Positions 1 through 5,104 of a stretch of DNA of 5,104 nucleotides are shown here, in pieces. The notes under the pieces are model-generated. The model saw only the letters and a program-made list of their open reading frames with translations, did no database searches and was not told where the DNA came from. Source of the stretch: Actinomycetota bacterium (GTDB lineage: Bacteria > Actinomycetota > Humimicrobiia > Humimicrobiales > Humimicrobiaceae); contig JAQUMQ010000128.1 in the NCBI GenBank assembly GCA_028718045.1, positions 1 through 5,104 of the forward strand. The letters run 5' to 3'. The position numbers were made by a program, and so were the translations under genes. Numbering within the stretch: position 1 is the stretch's first letter; every line of letters begins with the position of its first letter.

Positions 1-134
1 ACTATGCCGAGTGTTTCTCCTTTTTTTAGATCAAAACTCACGCCATCTACTGCTTTTACTATTCCGGCATCTGTATAAAAATAAGTCTTTAAATTCTTTA
101 CTTCCAGTATTTTTTCCTGTAAATCGTTAGTCAT
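1..134 (-). CDS. oppD: Peptide ABC transporter ATP-binding protein OppD/DppD, N-terminal fragment (cut by window edge)
   Basis: This is the first 44 complete codons of an ABC ATPase of the OppD/DppD type, which would hydrolyse ATP on the cytoplasmic face to drive the OppB-OppC channel. The reading frame begins at an ATG (132-134) and gives MTNDLQEKILEVKNLKTYFY, then TDAGIVKAVDGVSFDLKKGE and TLGI, with the next codon starting GT (Val). The pattern 'L-V-NL-TYF-T--G-VKAVDGVSF-L-KGETLGIV' is the typical start of this family and directly precedes the Walker A loop, which lies outside the window, so no catalytic motif can be seen. The start is only two bases after the oppC stop, and an AGAGGT ribosome binding site sits inside the last codons of oppC, which suggests translational coupling. 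Position in the operon and sequence together make the family call firm. OppD versus DppD, and hence ligand class, cannot be decided. Confidence 0.92.
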   Translation of the reverse strand, partial: MTNDLQEKILEVKNLKTYFYTDAGIVKAVDGVSFDLKKGETLGI

Positions 135-136
135 TT

Positions 137-1087
137 TTACCTCTTTAATCTTGGATCAAATGCATCTCTTAGTCCATCGCCTAAAAGAACAAAACCAAGA
201 ACAGTAATCAGAATCGCAAGTCCGGGGAAAAACATCAACCATGGAGCGGTGTTTATATAACTCATCGATTCTGACAACATCTTTCCCCAGGAAGGTGTAG
301 GTGGTTGAACCCCCAATCCTAAAAAAGAAAGCGCTGCCTCAACGATAATTGCGGTTCCTACATTCATTGTTGAATAAACAATAATTGGTGCAAAAGAGTT
401 GGGAAGAATATGCTTTAAGATTATTCTTGCATTACTGGCACCGAGCGCTCTTGCAGCCTCGATATATTCTTTTTCTTTTATCGATAAAATAGAACTCCTG
501 AATAGTCGTGCCACAGATGCCCATCCTAGAATTCCAATTGCGATAAACACATTCAAAACTCCCGGGCCGAGAACTGTCATAATGACAATTGCGCCAAGTA
601 TATATGGAAAAGCAAAAAATATGTCGGCAATTCTCATTATGACAGCGTCAGAAACTCCGCCAAAAAAACCCGACAGAGCACCCAGAAACAATCCGATGGC
701 AAGAGATATGGCAACGGCGACAACTCCAACCAACATTGAAATTCTTGTACCATAAATTACTCTGCTGAAAATATCTCGCCCCAATATATCGGTTCCGAAC
801 CAGTGTTCATAACTTGGACCTTTTTGAGATACTTCTTTCATTCTTTCATTAGGATCATACGGAGTAATAAAAGGTGACAACAAGGCAATCACTGCCATGA
901 TTATTACTATCGCAAGCCCGATCATTGCAAGCTTATTTCTCACCAATCTTTTCCATGCATCTTTATACAACGAGGATTTGCCGTATTTTTTTCCTGGCTC
1001 TGTTTCTGATTCAATCGATTCATCGATGATTTCCTCAATGTCTGAATCGTTTTGTATCTTACTTTTATCTTCTTTGAAAGGATACAT
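137..1087 (-). CDS. oppC: Peptide ABC transporter permease OppC/DppC
   Basis: This is one of the two inner-membrane channel subunits of a peptide-type importer, 316 residues long, close to the family norm of about 300. Residues 1-38 form a hydrophilic, strongly acidic cytoplasmic tail (many Glu, Asp and Ser). The OppC N-terminal region follows with KDAWKRLVRNKLA and a first membrane helix at about 53-75. The family block HWFGTDILGRDIFSRVIYG is at 95-113. The permease domain runs from about 115 to the end with five more predicted helices. The EAA loop that contacts the ATPase is EYIEAARALGASNARIILKH at 207-226, with Glu210-Ala-Ala, Gly216 and LP at 228-229. The ATG is the only usable start in the open frame, which is open back to a stop near 1124, although its Shine-Dalgarno match is poor. 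OppB lies 85 bases upstream and oppD two bases downstream. Transported ligand is not predictable from this subunit. Confidence 0.95.
   Translation of the reverse strand: MYPFKEDKSKIQNDSDIEEIIDESIESETEPGKKYGKSSLYKDAWKRLVRNKLAMIGLAIVIIMAVIALLSPFITPYDPNERMKEVSQKGPSYEHWFGTDILGRDIFSRVIYGTRISMLVGVVAVAISLAIGLFLGALSGFFGGVSDAVIMRIADIFFAFPYILGAIVIMTVLGPGVLNVFIAIGILGWASVARLFRSSILSIKEKEYIEAARALGASNARIILKHILPNSFAPIIVYSTMNVGTAIIVEAALSFLGLGVQPPTPSWGKMLSESMSYINTAPWLMFFPGLAILITVLGFVLLGDGLRDAFDPRLKR
139..144 (-). promoter_or_regulatory. Ribosome binding site of oppD, embedded in the end of oppC
   Basis: The minus strand reads AGAGGT four bases before the oppD ATG. The motif is formed by the last sense codons (AAG AGG) and the stop of oppC. 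Ribosomes finishing oppC would therefore clear or re-use the oppD start, a common way of keeping permease and ATPase subunits in step. Confidence 0.7.
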
Positions 1088-1172
1088 TTTTTCTATTATG
1101 GTATTTCCGAAATAAATCTTTACTTATTTTTTCTTGATTTTCTTAAACACCCGGTTGCGCACTGTTGATAAA

Positions 1173-2120
1173 TCATATATTTATGCTGCCACCGCCTTCA
1201 AGCCTTATTCTGGGATCTAAAATTGCATAAACTATATCAACGATCAGATTCATGACAACAAAAATCAATACCAAAACTATTGTTCCGCCTATTACAACGG
1301 GGGCATCTCTTTGAAGAATCGCAAGATAAATAGTCCTCCCCACACCTGGCCATGCATAAATTGTTTCCGTTAAAATCGCACCGCCCATAAGGGTGCCCAA
1401 ATCTATTCCGATATAAGTTACAACAGGTATCATTGCATTTTTTAATGCATGCTTGAATATTACGGAATTATTTGATAATCCTTTGGCATAAGCTGTTCTT
1501 ATATAATCGTTTGTCATTACATCTAGCATCGTGCTCCTTGTGATTCTTGCAACAAATGCAGTAGATACAGACGCAAGCGTAAGAGCAGGTAGAATATAAT
1601 ATTTTAAGCTGCCGTCACCCATTCCAGACATGGGAAGCCACCCAAGCTTGAGCCCAAATCCTATCTGCAAAAGCATACCTAGCCAATAAACAGGGATACA
1701 AACAAGTATTGTAGTCGAAACAGTAACAAGCACATCTAAAAAAGAGTATTTCTTGACTGCAGAAACAATTCCAGCAAATATTCCTATAATACTTTCGATA
1801 ATTATTGCCGCAAAAGCAAGTTTAATGGAATTGGGATAGTGATCCGCAAGTATCGAATTAACTGAACGCCTATATCTATAAGATGTCCCCAGATCTCCTT
1901 TTGCAAGTTGTTTTACATATCGCCAATATTGCACATAAACAGGTTTGTCTATGCCCATTTTTTCCCTTAAATTCTGCAAAGCTTGAGGTGTGGCTCCTTT
2001 TTCAAGTATTAATTTTGCAGGATCTTCGGGAATTATATACATCAAAACAAACAATAAAATCGTTATACCTATGATTACCGGAATAATCTGAAGTATTCTT
2101 TTTAAAATATAATAAAACAT
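1173..2120 (-). CDS. oppB: Peptide ABC transporter permease OppB/DppB
   Basis: This is the other channel subunit, 315 residues, normal for the family. It begins with the typical MFYYILKRILQIIPVIIG start, where the first membrane helix at about 9-30 follows a short basic stretch. A periplasmic or extracellular loop carries IIPEDPA (29-35; most relatives have PGDP here) and the GDLGTSY motif (75-81). Further helices lie near 99-121, 131-153, 176-192, 233-253 and 277-301. The EAA-type ATPase-contact loop is DYIRTAYAKGLSNNSVIFKH (205-224), degenerate in the EAA triplet (RTA) as is usual for OppB proteins, with Gly214 conserved. The ribosome binding site before the ATG is weak (GAG only). An earlier ATG ten bases upstream is out of frame. 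OppB would pair with OppC. It is separated from oppA by a 319-base regulatory gap that holds a candidate promoter of its own. Confidence 0.95.
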   Translation of the reverse strand: MFYYILKRILQIIPVIIGITILLFVLMYIIPEDPAKLILEKGATPQALQNLREKMGIDKPVYVQYWRYVKQLAKGDLGTSYRYRRSVNSILADHYPNSIKLAFAAIIIESIIGIFAGIVSAVKKYSFLDVLVTVSTTILVCIPVYWLGMLLQIGFGLKLGWLPMSGMGDGSLKYYILPALTLASVSTAFVARITRSTMLDVMTNDYIRTAYAKGLSNNSVIFKHALKNAMIPVVTYIGIDLGTLMGGAILTETIYAWPGVGRTIYLAILQRDAPVVIGGTIVLVLIFVVMNLIVDIVYAILDPRIRLEGGGSINI

Positions 2121-2211
2121 ATTTACTCATAAACTTTTTATTAATTAAAATATTGAAAACTTATTTGAATAACTCAATCTTAAATTTTCTTTTTCTTGCA
2201 AACAATTCTTT

Positions 2212-2246
2212 ATTATAGTTCGAAAAAAATCTTTTGTTTAAGTCAA
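2212..2246 (-). promoter_or_regulatory. Candidate internal promoter for oppBCD
   Basis: The minus strand has a perfect TATAAT at 2212-2217. A -35 match TAAACA (four of six consensus bases) lies exactly 17 bases upstream at 2235-2240. A better -35 hexamer, TTGACT (2241-2246), is also present, but its 23-base spacing is too long, so only one of the two can be used with this -10. Transcription would start near 2205, giving a leader of about 85 bases before the oppB ATG. A chance TATAAT is possible in sequence this AT-rich, but the position between oppA and oppB and the adjacent inverted repeat favour a real site. Confidence 0.5.
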
Positions 2247-2249
2247 GCT

Positions 2250-2293
2250 GAATAGTTTTATTAAAACTACTACCTTGATAGTTTTAACTATTC
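2250..2293. repeat. Bulged inverted repeat built from TAGTTTTA units
   Basis: Arms of nine bases (TTAAAACTA at 2261-2269 and TAGTTTTAA at 2279-2287) pair perfectly around a nine-base loop. Outside a five-base bulge (2256-2260), GAATAG (2250-2255) pairs with CTATTC (2288-2293), giving 15 base pairs in total. The octamer TAGTTTTA occurs three times: direct at 2253-2260 and 2279-2286, and inverted at 2262-2269. The element ends only a few bases upstream of the candidate oppB -35 boxes. It could be an operator for a dimeric regulator or an mRNA 3' structure of the oppA transcript. There is no U-tract directly after it on the minus strand, so it is not a standard terminator. Confidence 0.6.
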
Positions 2294-2342
2294 ACCCTTA
2301 ATCAACCATTTCCTGTCGATAATATTTAATAATAACATGTTT

Positions 2343-2369
2343 ATAGCCTGCACGGTATGTGCAGGCTAT
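2343..2369. repeat. Perfect 11-bp hairpin after oppA
   Basis: ATAGCCTGCAC (2343-2353) pairs without mismatch with GTGCAGGCTAT (2359-2369) around a five-base loop. It is by far the most stable structure in the gap, and its arms are much richer in GC than the surroundings. On the minus strand it lies about 70 bases past the oppA stop and is followed by AU-rich sequence but no clean U-run. It therefore looks more like a transcript-stabilising or attenuating hairpin than a full terminator. On the plus strand it is followed by a long T-rich tract (2369-2396), so it would also work as an intrinsic terminator for transcription coming from the left. Confidence 0.75.
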
Positions 2370-2403
2370 TTAATTTTTATTTTATTTTTAAATTTTGATC
2401 ATT

Positions 2404-2428
2404 AAAAACAGTAGACCAAATTAGTCTA
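2404..2428 (-). terminator. Weak intrinsic terminator after oppA
   Basis: On the minus strand TAGAC (2428-2424) pairs with GTCTA (2416-2412). A U-G pair can extend this to six pairs with a five-base loop. After three further bases there is a run of five T (2408-2404). The stem is short and the U-tract is offset, so substantial read-through into oppBCD is expected. It begins about a dozen bases after the oppA stop codon. Confidence 0.4.
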
Positions 2429-2439
2429 ATCGTAATTTA

Positions 2440-4131
2440 CTATTTGTCAAGCCAAACTTTAGCCAGACTGTAATTTTCCATATTATCCAGAATAAATCCC
2501 TTAACATATGGTTGAATGATTCTTCTTGTGCCATAAAAATAAATTGGTGCAAAAGCGGCATCCTTTAAAATCATTTTCTCTACTTCCTGATATTTTGCTT
2601 CTCTTTGAGCTTTATCAGTCGTACTTCTTGCTTCAAGCAAGAGTTTGTCTACTTCAGGGTTGTTGTAATCTGAATAATTATCGGATGATTTTGAATAAAA
2701 CAACGGATAAAGGAAATTGTCCATTGTCGGATAGTCTGCCTGCCAGCCAAGACGATAAAATATAATTTCTCCGGCTTTTGCTTTTTCAAGCATCGTTCCC
2801 CATTCATAACCTTCCACTTCTATCTTAATTCCTATTTTAGCTGCATCAGCTTGAATTGCTTCGGCTATATTTTCATGACCTGCACCAGTGTTGTATCCGA
2901 GTTTTAAAACAGGCAAGCCTTTTCCTTCAGGATAACCGGCTTCCGTAAGTTTTTCTTTGGCTTTCTCTAGATCGAAAGCATAACCCATTGCATTTTCCTG
3001 GAATCCTGGAATTCCTGGTGGGACAAATCCTGTCGCAGGGGCACTGACTCCCTCGCTTATGACATCGCATATGTTCTGCCTATCAATCATCAAACTTATA
3101 GCTTCTCTTAGGGCAAGATTATCCTTAAAAGGCTCGGCATTCATATTCATCCCGTAATAATAAAGCCCCAAAAATGGATGGACTATGACTCCGTCTTTCC
3201 ATTGAGGATCTGCCTGTGTAGCTTTTATCTGTCCAACTGGAATTTCCGTATATTCAAGATTTCCTGCTTGAAATTCAAGAAACGCAGTTTGCTCCTCCGG
3301 TATGATGACATATTTTACGCCATCGAGATAAGCTTTCTGACCATAGTAATCATCATTTCTTACAAGATCAACATATTGATCGTGTTCCCATTTAACAAAT
3401 TTGAAAGGCCCCGTTCCGTCAGGCATTTCCGATACCTTATCTCCAGCTGCTTCAATGCTTTCCTTGTTTACAGGATAAAACGCACAATGTCCCAAAGTGT
3501 TAATAAAGTCTGCATAAGGATATTTTAAGGTTACTTGTAATGTATAGTCATCAAGCGCCTTAACACCGCTGAATTCTTCCGAACTGCCATCCTGACATTC
3601 ATCATACCCTACCACCGGTGAAAAATGGTAAGCAAGATACGTAGCATTGTCTTTTAGGACAGCTCTGGTCCATGAATAAACAAAATCCTCAGCCTTCAAC
3701 TCTTTGCCGCTATGGAATTTAACACCTTTCTTAATGTAAAAAGTATAGGTAAGGCCGTCATCGCTTACTTCATATTTTTCACATAATACCGGGACTACCT
3801 CAAGCGTATTTGGGTCATAAGTGAATAAACCGTCCCAAACTTGCCTGATTATCTGGATTCCTTCGCTTTCGTAAGAGTTTGGCGGATCCAATGAAACAGG
3901 TTCGTTTATATGCAATCTCATGGTGCCACCTATTTTAGGCTCTTCTGCTGCCGTTGCAGTGCTTTCCTCAGCTTGCGTTGTCTCTCCTTCAGAAGTTTCT
4001 GCAGCTGCGGTGGTTTCGGTATCCGTAACAGAAGTTTCCGTTTTAGGTTTGCAGCCTATAAACAACGTCACTACTAAAGTAGAAATTACTACAAAAGCTA
4101 GTAATGCAAATAAAGTTCTTTTATTATGCAT
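2440..4131 (-). CDS. oppA: Family-5 extracellular solute-binding lipoprotein (OppA/DppA type)
   Basis: This is the ligand-binding component of the transporter, 563 residues, within the 500-600 range of the family. The N-terminus is a lipoprotein signal: HNKR, then a hydrophobic stretch (7-25), then LFIGC with Cys27 as the likely lipidated residue. Phe at -3 of the lipobox is slightly unusual. Residues 28-66 form a low-complexity Thr/Glu/Ala/Ser linker that would hold the domain away from the membrane. The binding domain starts at KIGGTMRLHINEPVSLDP (66-83) and shows family blocks LTYTFYIKKGVKFHSG (127-142), AEDFVYSWTR (147-156) and GTGPFKF (239-245). It continues to the C-terminus without interruption. 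The ATG has a strong Shine-Dalgarno AAAGGAGG. The permease genes follow in the standard order. Di- or oligopeptide uptake is the default reading. Family-5 proteins also bind nickel chelates, sugars and other ligands, and specificity cannot be read from sequence by eye. Confidence 0.94.
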   Translation of the reverse strand: MHNKRTLFALLAFVVISTLVVTLFIGCKPKTETSVTDTETTAAAETSEGETTQAEESTATAAEEPKIGGTMRLHINEPVSLDPPNSYESEGIQIIRQVWDGLFTYDPNTLEVVPVLCEKYEVSDDGLTYTFYIKKGVKFHSGKELKAEDFVYSWTRAVLKDNATYLAYHFSPVVGYDECQDGSSEEFSGVKALDDYTLQVTLKYPYADFINTLGHCAFYPVNKESIEAAGDKVSEMPDGTGPFKFVKWEHDQYVDLVRNDDYYGQKAYLDGVKYVIIPEEQTAFLEFQAGNLEYTEIPVGQIKATQADPQWKDGVIVHPFLGLYYYGMNMNAEPFKDNLALREAISLMIDRQNICDVISEGVSAPATGFVPPGIPGFQENAMGYAFDLEKAKEKLTEAGYPEGKGLPVLKLGYNTGAGHENIAEAIQADAAKIGIKIEVEGYEWGTMLEKAKAGEIIFYRLGWQADYPTMDNFLYPLFYSKSSDNYSDYNNPEVDKLLLEARSTTDKAQREAKYQEVEKMILKDAAFAPIYFYGTRRIIQPYVKGFILDNMENYSLAKVWLDK

Positions 4132-4140
4132 TTATTTCTT

Positions 4141-4148
4141 CCTCCTTT
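4141..4148 (-). promoter_or_regulatory. Strong ribosome binding site of oppA
   Basis: AAAGGAGG lies nine bases before the oppA ATG and is nearly fully complementary to the 16S 3' end. The contrast with the weak sites before oppB and oppC fits a binding protein made in excess. Confidence 0.85.
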
Positions 4149-4236
4149 GGTGTTTTGTTAAATTTGTTATTTTTATCATTTTATTCTGCTGCTGCAATTT
4201 TAAAATCAATAAATAACATTCTTAAAAAAAAATAAT

Positions 4237-4272
4237 AGTAAGAAAATTATAAGAATATAAAAGTAAGAAAAT
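4237..4272. repeat. Perfect 11-bp direct repeat around the oppA -10 box
   Basis: AGTAAGAAAAT occurs at 4237-4247 and again at 4262-4272, 25 bases apart. One copy overlaps the inner end of the candidate -10 and the other overlaps the candidate -35, so a bound regulator would cover the promoter. Between them lies a small inverted repeat, TTATA-AGAA-TATAA (4247-4260). Low sequence complexity makes a chance origin possible. Confidence 0.55.
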
Positions 4273-4275
4273 CAT
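4246..4275 (-). promoter_or_regulatory. Candidate promoter of oppA
   Basis: TATAAT occurs on the minus strand at 4246-4251. A weak -35, ATGATT (4270-4275, TGA core only), lies 18 bases upstream and touches the secG stop codon. A start near 4239 would give a leader of about 108 bases. A second, poorer option closer to the gene is TTGATT with TAAAAT, but its 20-base spacing is unfavourable. No convincing terminator separates secG from oppA, so read-through from secG is also possible. Confidence 0.38.
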
Positions 4276-4508
4276 CATTGAAAAATAAAAAGCAAAACCG
4301 ATGTTACTCCGAAGACAATACCTAAAATAACAGTTATTCTATCAAGATTTTTCTCGACAATTCCAGATCCGTCAAAAGTTTCAACCATGCCCGAAAATAA
4401 TCCCGATATTCCTCCGCCCTTTCCTGAATGAAGTAGTATCAATAATATTATGCCAAGACAAGCCAAAACATGAACTATGAAAAGAATATTTAAAATTATT
4501 GAACCCAT
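4275..4508 (-). CDS. secG: Preprotein translocase subunit SecG
   Basis: This is the small accessory membrane subunit of the SecYEG protein-export channel, 77 residues, a normal length. It has two membrane helices (about 4-26 and 56-76) joined by a glycine-rich loop. The loop carries the family motif LLHSGKGGGISGLFSG, then VEKNLDRIT just before the second helix. I place the start at the ATG of MGSIILN. An in-frame TTG nine bases upstream (4515-4517) would add three residues, but it overlaps the Shine-Dalgarno AGAAGGT, whose eight-base spacing fits the ATG. It lies downstream of gpmI, a neighbourhood where secG is often seen next to glycolytic genes, and has its own extended -10 promoter. The VEKNLDRIT segment recalls actinobacterial SecG, a memory-based impression. 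Confidence 0.93.
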   Translation of the reverse strand: MGSIILNILFIVHVLACLGIILLILLHSGKGGGISGLFSGMVETFDGSGIVEKNLDRITVILGIVFGVTSVLLFIFQ

Positions 4509-4516
4509 AAAAAACA

Positions 4517-4523
4517 ACCTTCT
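4517..4523 (-). promoter_or_regulatory. Ribosome binding site that decides the secG start
   Basis: AGAAGGT, one mismatch from AGGAGGT, ends eight bases before the ATG at 4508. Its last base is the first base of the alternative TTG, so the TTG start would lack a properly spaced site. Confidence 0.7.
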
Positions 4524-4608
4524 CCGTCGATATTATTTAAAATATTTAGTATCTTCTATATTAAATATAAACAACCATAAAAAACCATCAAAACTTTTTA
4601 AATAAGAT

Positions 4609-4635
4609 ATTATAGCAAAAAATTATCAAATTCAA
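4609..4635 (-). promoter_or_regulatory. Extended -10 promoter of secG
   Basis: The minus strand reads TGCTATAAT, a perfect -10 (4609-4614) with the TG extension (4615-4617). TTGAAT (4630-4635, four of six bases) is the -35 with a short 15-base spacer, which extended -10 promoters tolerate. The start would be near 4602, leaving a leader of about 94 bases. Upstream lies only AT-rich sequence, including AAATAC/GTATTT arms (4634-4639, 4657-4662) around an AAAATATTTT palindrome. I see no clear terminator after gpmI. Confidence 0.6.
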
Positions 4636-4747
4636 ATACTAAAATATTTTTAAATCGTATTTTACCTCTTTTGTGCCTGAATTGATATTTAAATTTAAAA
4701 AATTTTAGAATTTATCTTTTCTCGTTAAATTTTTATTTTTTATTGAA

Positions 4748-5104
4748 CTAGATAAGCAACAATGAATTTCCGGTCATTTCGGCCGGTTTTTTAATGCCGA
4801 AAATATCCAAAATAGTTGGAGCGATATCTCCCAATTTCAAATTTTCGTAATCGGTTCGGATCCCACCATAATTTTCATCGCAAATTATAAGCGGTACCTG
4901 AGACGTCGTATGCGCTGTAACAACTTTTTTGGTAATGGAACAAATCATTTCTTCGGCATTACCATGATCAGCGGTAATTATTGCAAGTCCACCCATATAA
5001 ATTAACGTATTGACGACCAATCCCACACATGAATCGACAGCTTCCACGGCAGTTATTGCGGAATCCATATAACCGGAATGTCCTACCATGTCTGCATTTG
5101 CAAA
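4748..5104 (-). CDS. gpmI: 2,3-bisphosphoglycerate-independent phosphoglycerate mutase, C-terminal part (cut by window edge)
   Basis: This is the last 118 residues of a protein that is normally about 510 long. GpmI interconverts 3- and 2-phosphoglycerate in glycolysis and gluconeogenesis through a phosphoserine intermediate, using two Mn ions. The frame is open through the right edge and reads FANADMVGHSG, so an ATG at 5089 is an internal Met, not a start. Visible metal ligands by family comparison are Asp and His in DMVGH, Asp and His in ADHGNAE, and His in TAHTT. The catalytic serine and remaining ligands are in the missing N-terminal part. The end, AEMTGNSLLLI, is the usual family terminus, so the gene appears intact at this end. 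It lies on the same strand as secG, 239 bases before it. Confidence 0.95.
   Translation of the reverse strand, partial: FANADMVGHSGYMDSAITAVEAVDSCVGLVVNTLIYMGGLAIITADHGNAEEMICSITKKVVTAHTTSQVPLIICDENYGGIRTDYENLKLGDIAPTILDIFGIKKPAEMTGNSLLLI

Larger units (their letters stand above)
2121..2439. other. Intergenic gap oppA-oppB with several stacked signals
   Basis: This gene-free stretch of 319 bases is very AT-rich. Following transcription on the minus strand, it holds a weak terminator just after oppA, a perfect 11-bp hairpin, a bulged inverted repeat, a sigma-70-like promoter, and an untranslated leader of about 85 bases before oppB. Each is listed separately. I see no credible small gene, tRNA or remnant of a mobile element in it. 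Confidence 0.75.

Noticed and set aside
399..755. Plus-strand open frame inside oppC that could encode 118 residues
   Set aside because: It lies wholly opposite the conserved permease domain of oppC, resembles no known family and has no ribosome binding site of note. It is a shadow of the real gene. The same applies to plus-strand frames at 897-1115, 1883-2074, 2526-2765, 3178-3528 and 3920-4216.
1163..1171. DnaA-box-like nonamer TTATCAACA on the minus strand between oppB and oppC
   Set aside because: It is a single copy with one mismatch to the consensus and no cluster, AT-unwinding element or dnaA/dnaN genes nearby, so an origin is not supported.
2002..2130. Minus-strand frame of about 42 codons starting at an ATG ten bases before oppB
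   Set aside because: It overlaps the start of oppB out of frame, has no proper Shine-Dalgarno sequence and no recognisable protein features. A translational-control role is conceivable but unsupported.
4186..4195. CTG triplet run in the oppA leader
   Set aside because: Only about three repeat units, in non-coding sequence. It is too short to be a phase-variable tract or a meaningful repeat.
4768..4792. CCGG-CCGG stem followed by six T on the plus strand, terminator-like
   Set aside because: It is inside the conserved C-terminal coding sequence of gpmI (Lys-Lys-Pro-Ala-Glu-Met-Thr-Gly), on the wrong strand for all genes, and the stem is only four pairs.

Overview
All six genes in this AT-rich window lie on the minus strand. 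They are read from the right edge to the left: the 3' end of gpmI (phosphoglycerate mutase), secG, and then a family-5 peptide-type ABC transporter operon in the usual order oppA-oppB-oppC-oppD, with oppD cut by the left edge. No RNA gene, insertion sequence, CRISPR array, prophage or defence gene is visible.

Organism: strong AT bias, strong Shine-Dalgarno sites before oppA and secG, and a lipoprotein-type binding protein with a long Thr/Glu/Ala linker all suggest a low-GC bacterium, probably Gram-positive or deep-branching. SecG carries a GKGGGISGLF segment and a VEKNLDRIT segment that, from memory, look more like actinobacterial SecG than proteobacterial SecG. An uncultured low-GC actinobacterial lineage is therefore possible, but this is a weak inference from one 77-residue protein.

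Layout from right to left: gpmI ends at 4748 and keeps five metal-ligand residues of its C-terminal phosphatase-like part. A 239-base AT-rich gap holds a good extended -10 promoter (4609-4635) that should drive secG from an ATG at 4508. After secG, a gap of about 140 bases holds a perfect 11-bp direct repeat around a candidate -10 and the strong ribosome binding site of oppA. OppA (563 aa lipoprotein) is followed by a 319-base gap, the richest non-coding part of the window. It contains a weak terminator, a perfect 11-bp hairpin, a bulged inverted repeat and a plausible internal promoter before oppB. OppB and oppC are the two permease subunits. OppD follows oppC by two bases, with its ribosome binding site inside the oppC tail.

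How it works together: OppA, anchored outside the membrane, captures a peptide or similar ligand and passes it to the OppB-OppC channel, which is powered by OppD and presumably a second ATPase beyond the left edge. The hairpins and second promoter after oppA suggest that the binding protein is made in excess over the membrane and ATPase subunits, as in many binding-protein-dependent transporters. SecG and GpmI are housekeeping neighbours with no evident functional tie to the transporter. I see no undescribed system here. The items most worth checking are the regulatory structures in the two gaps around oppA.
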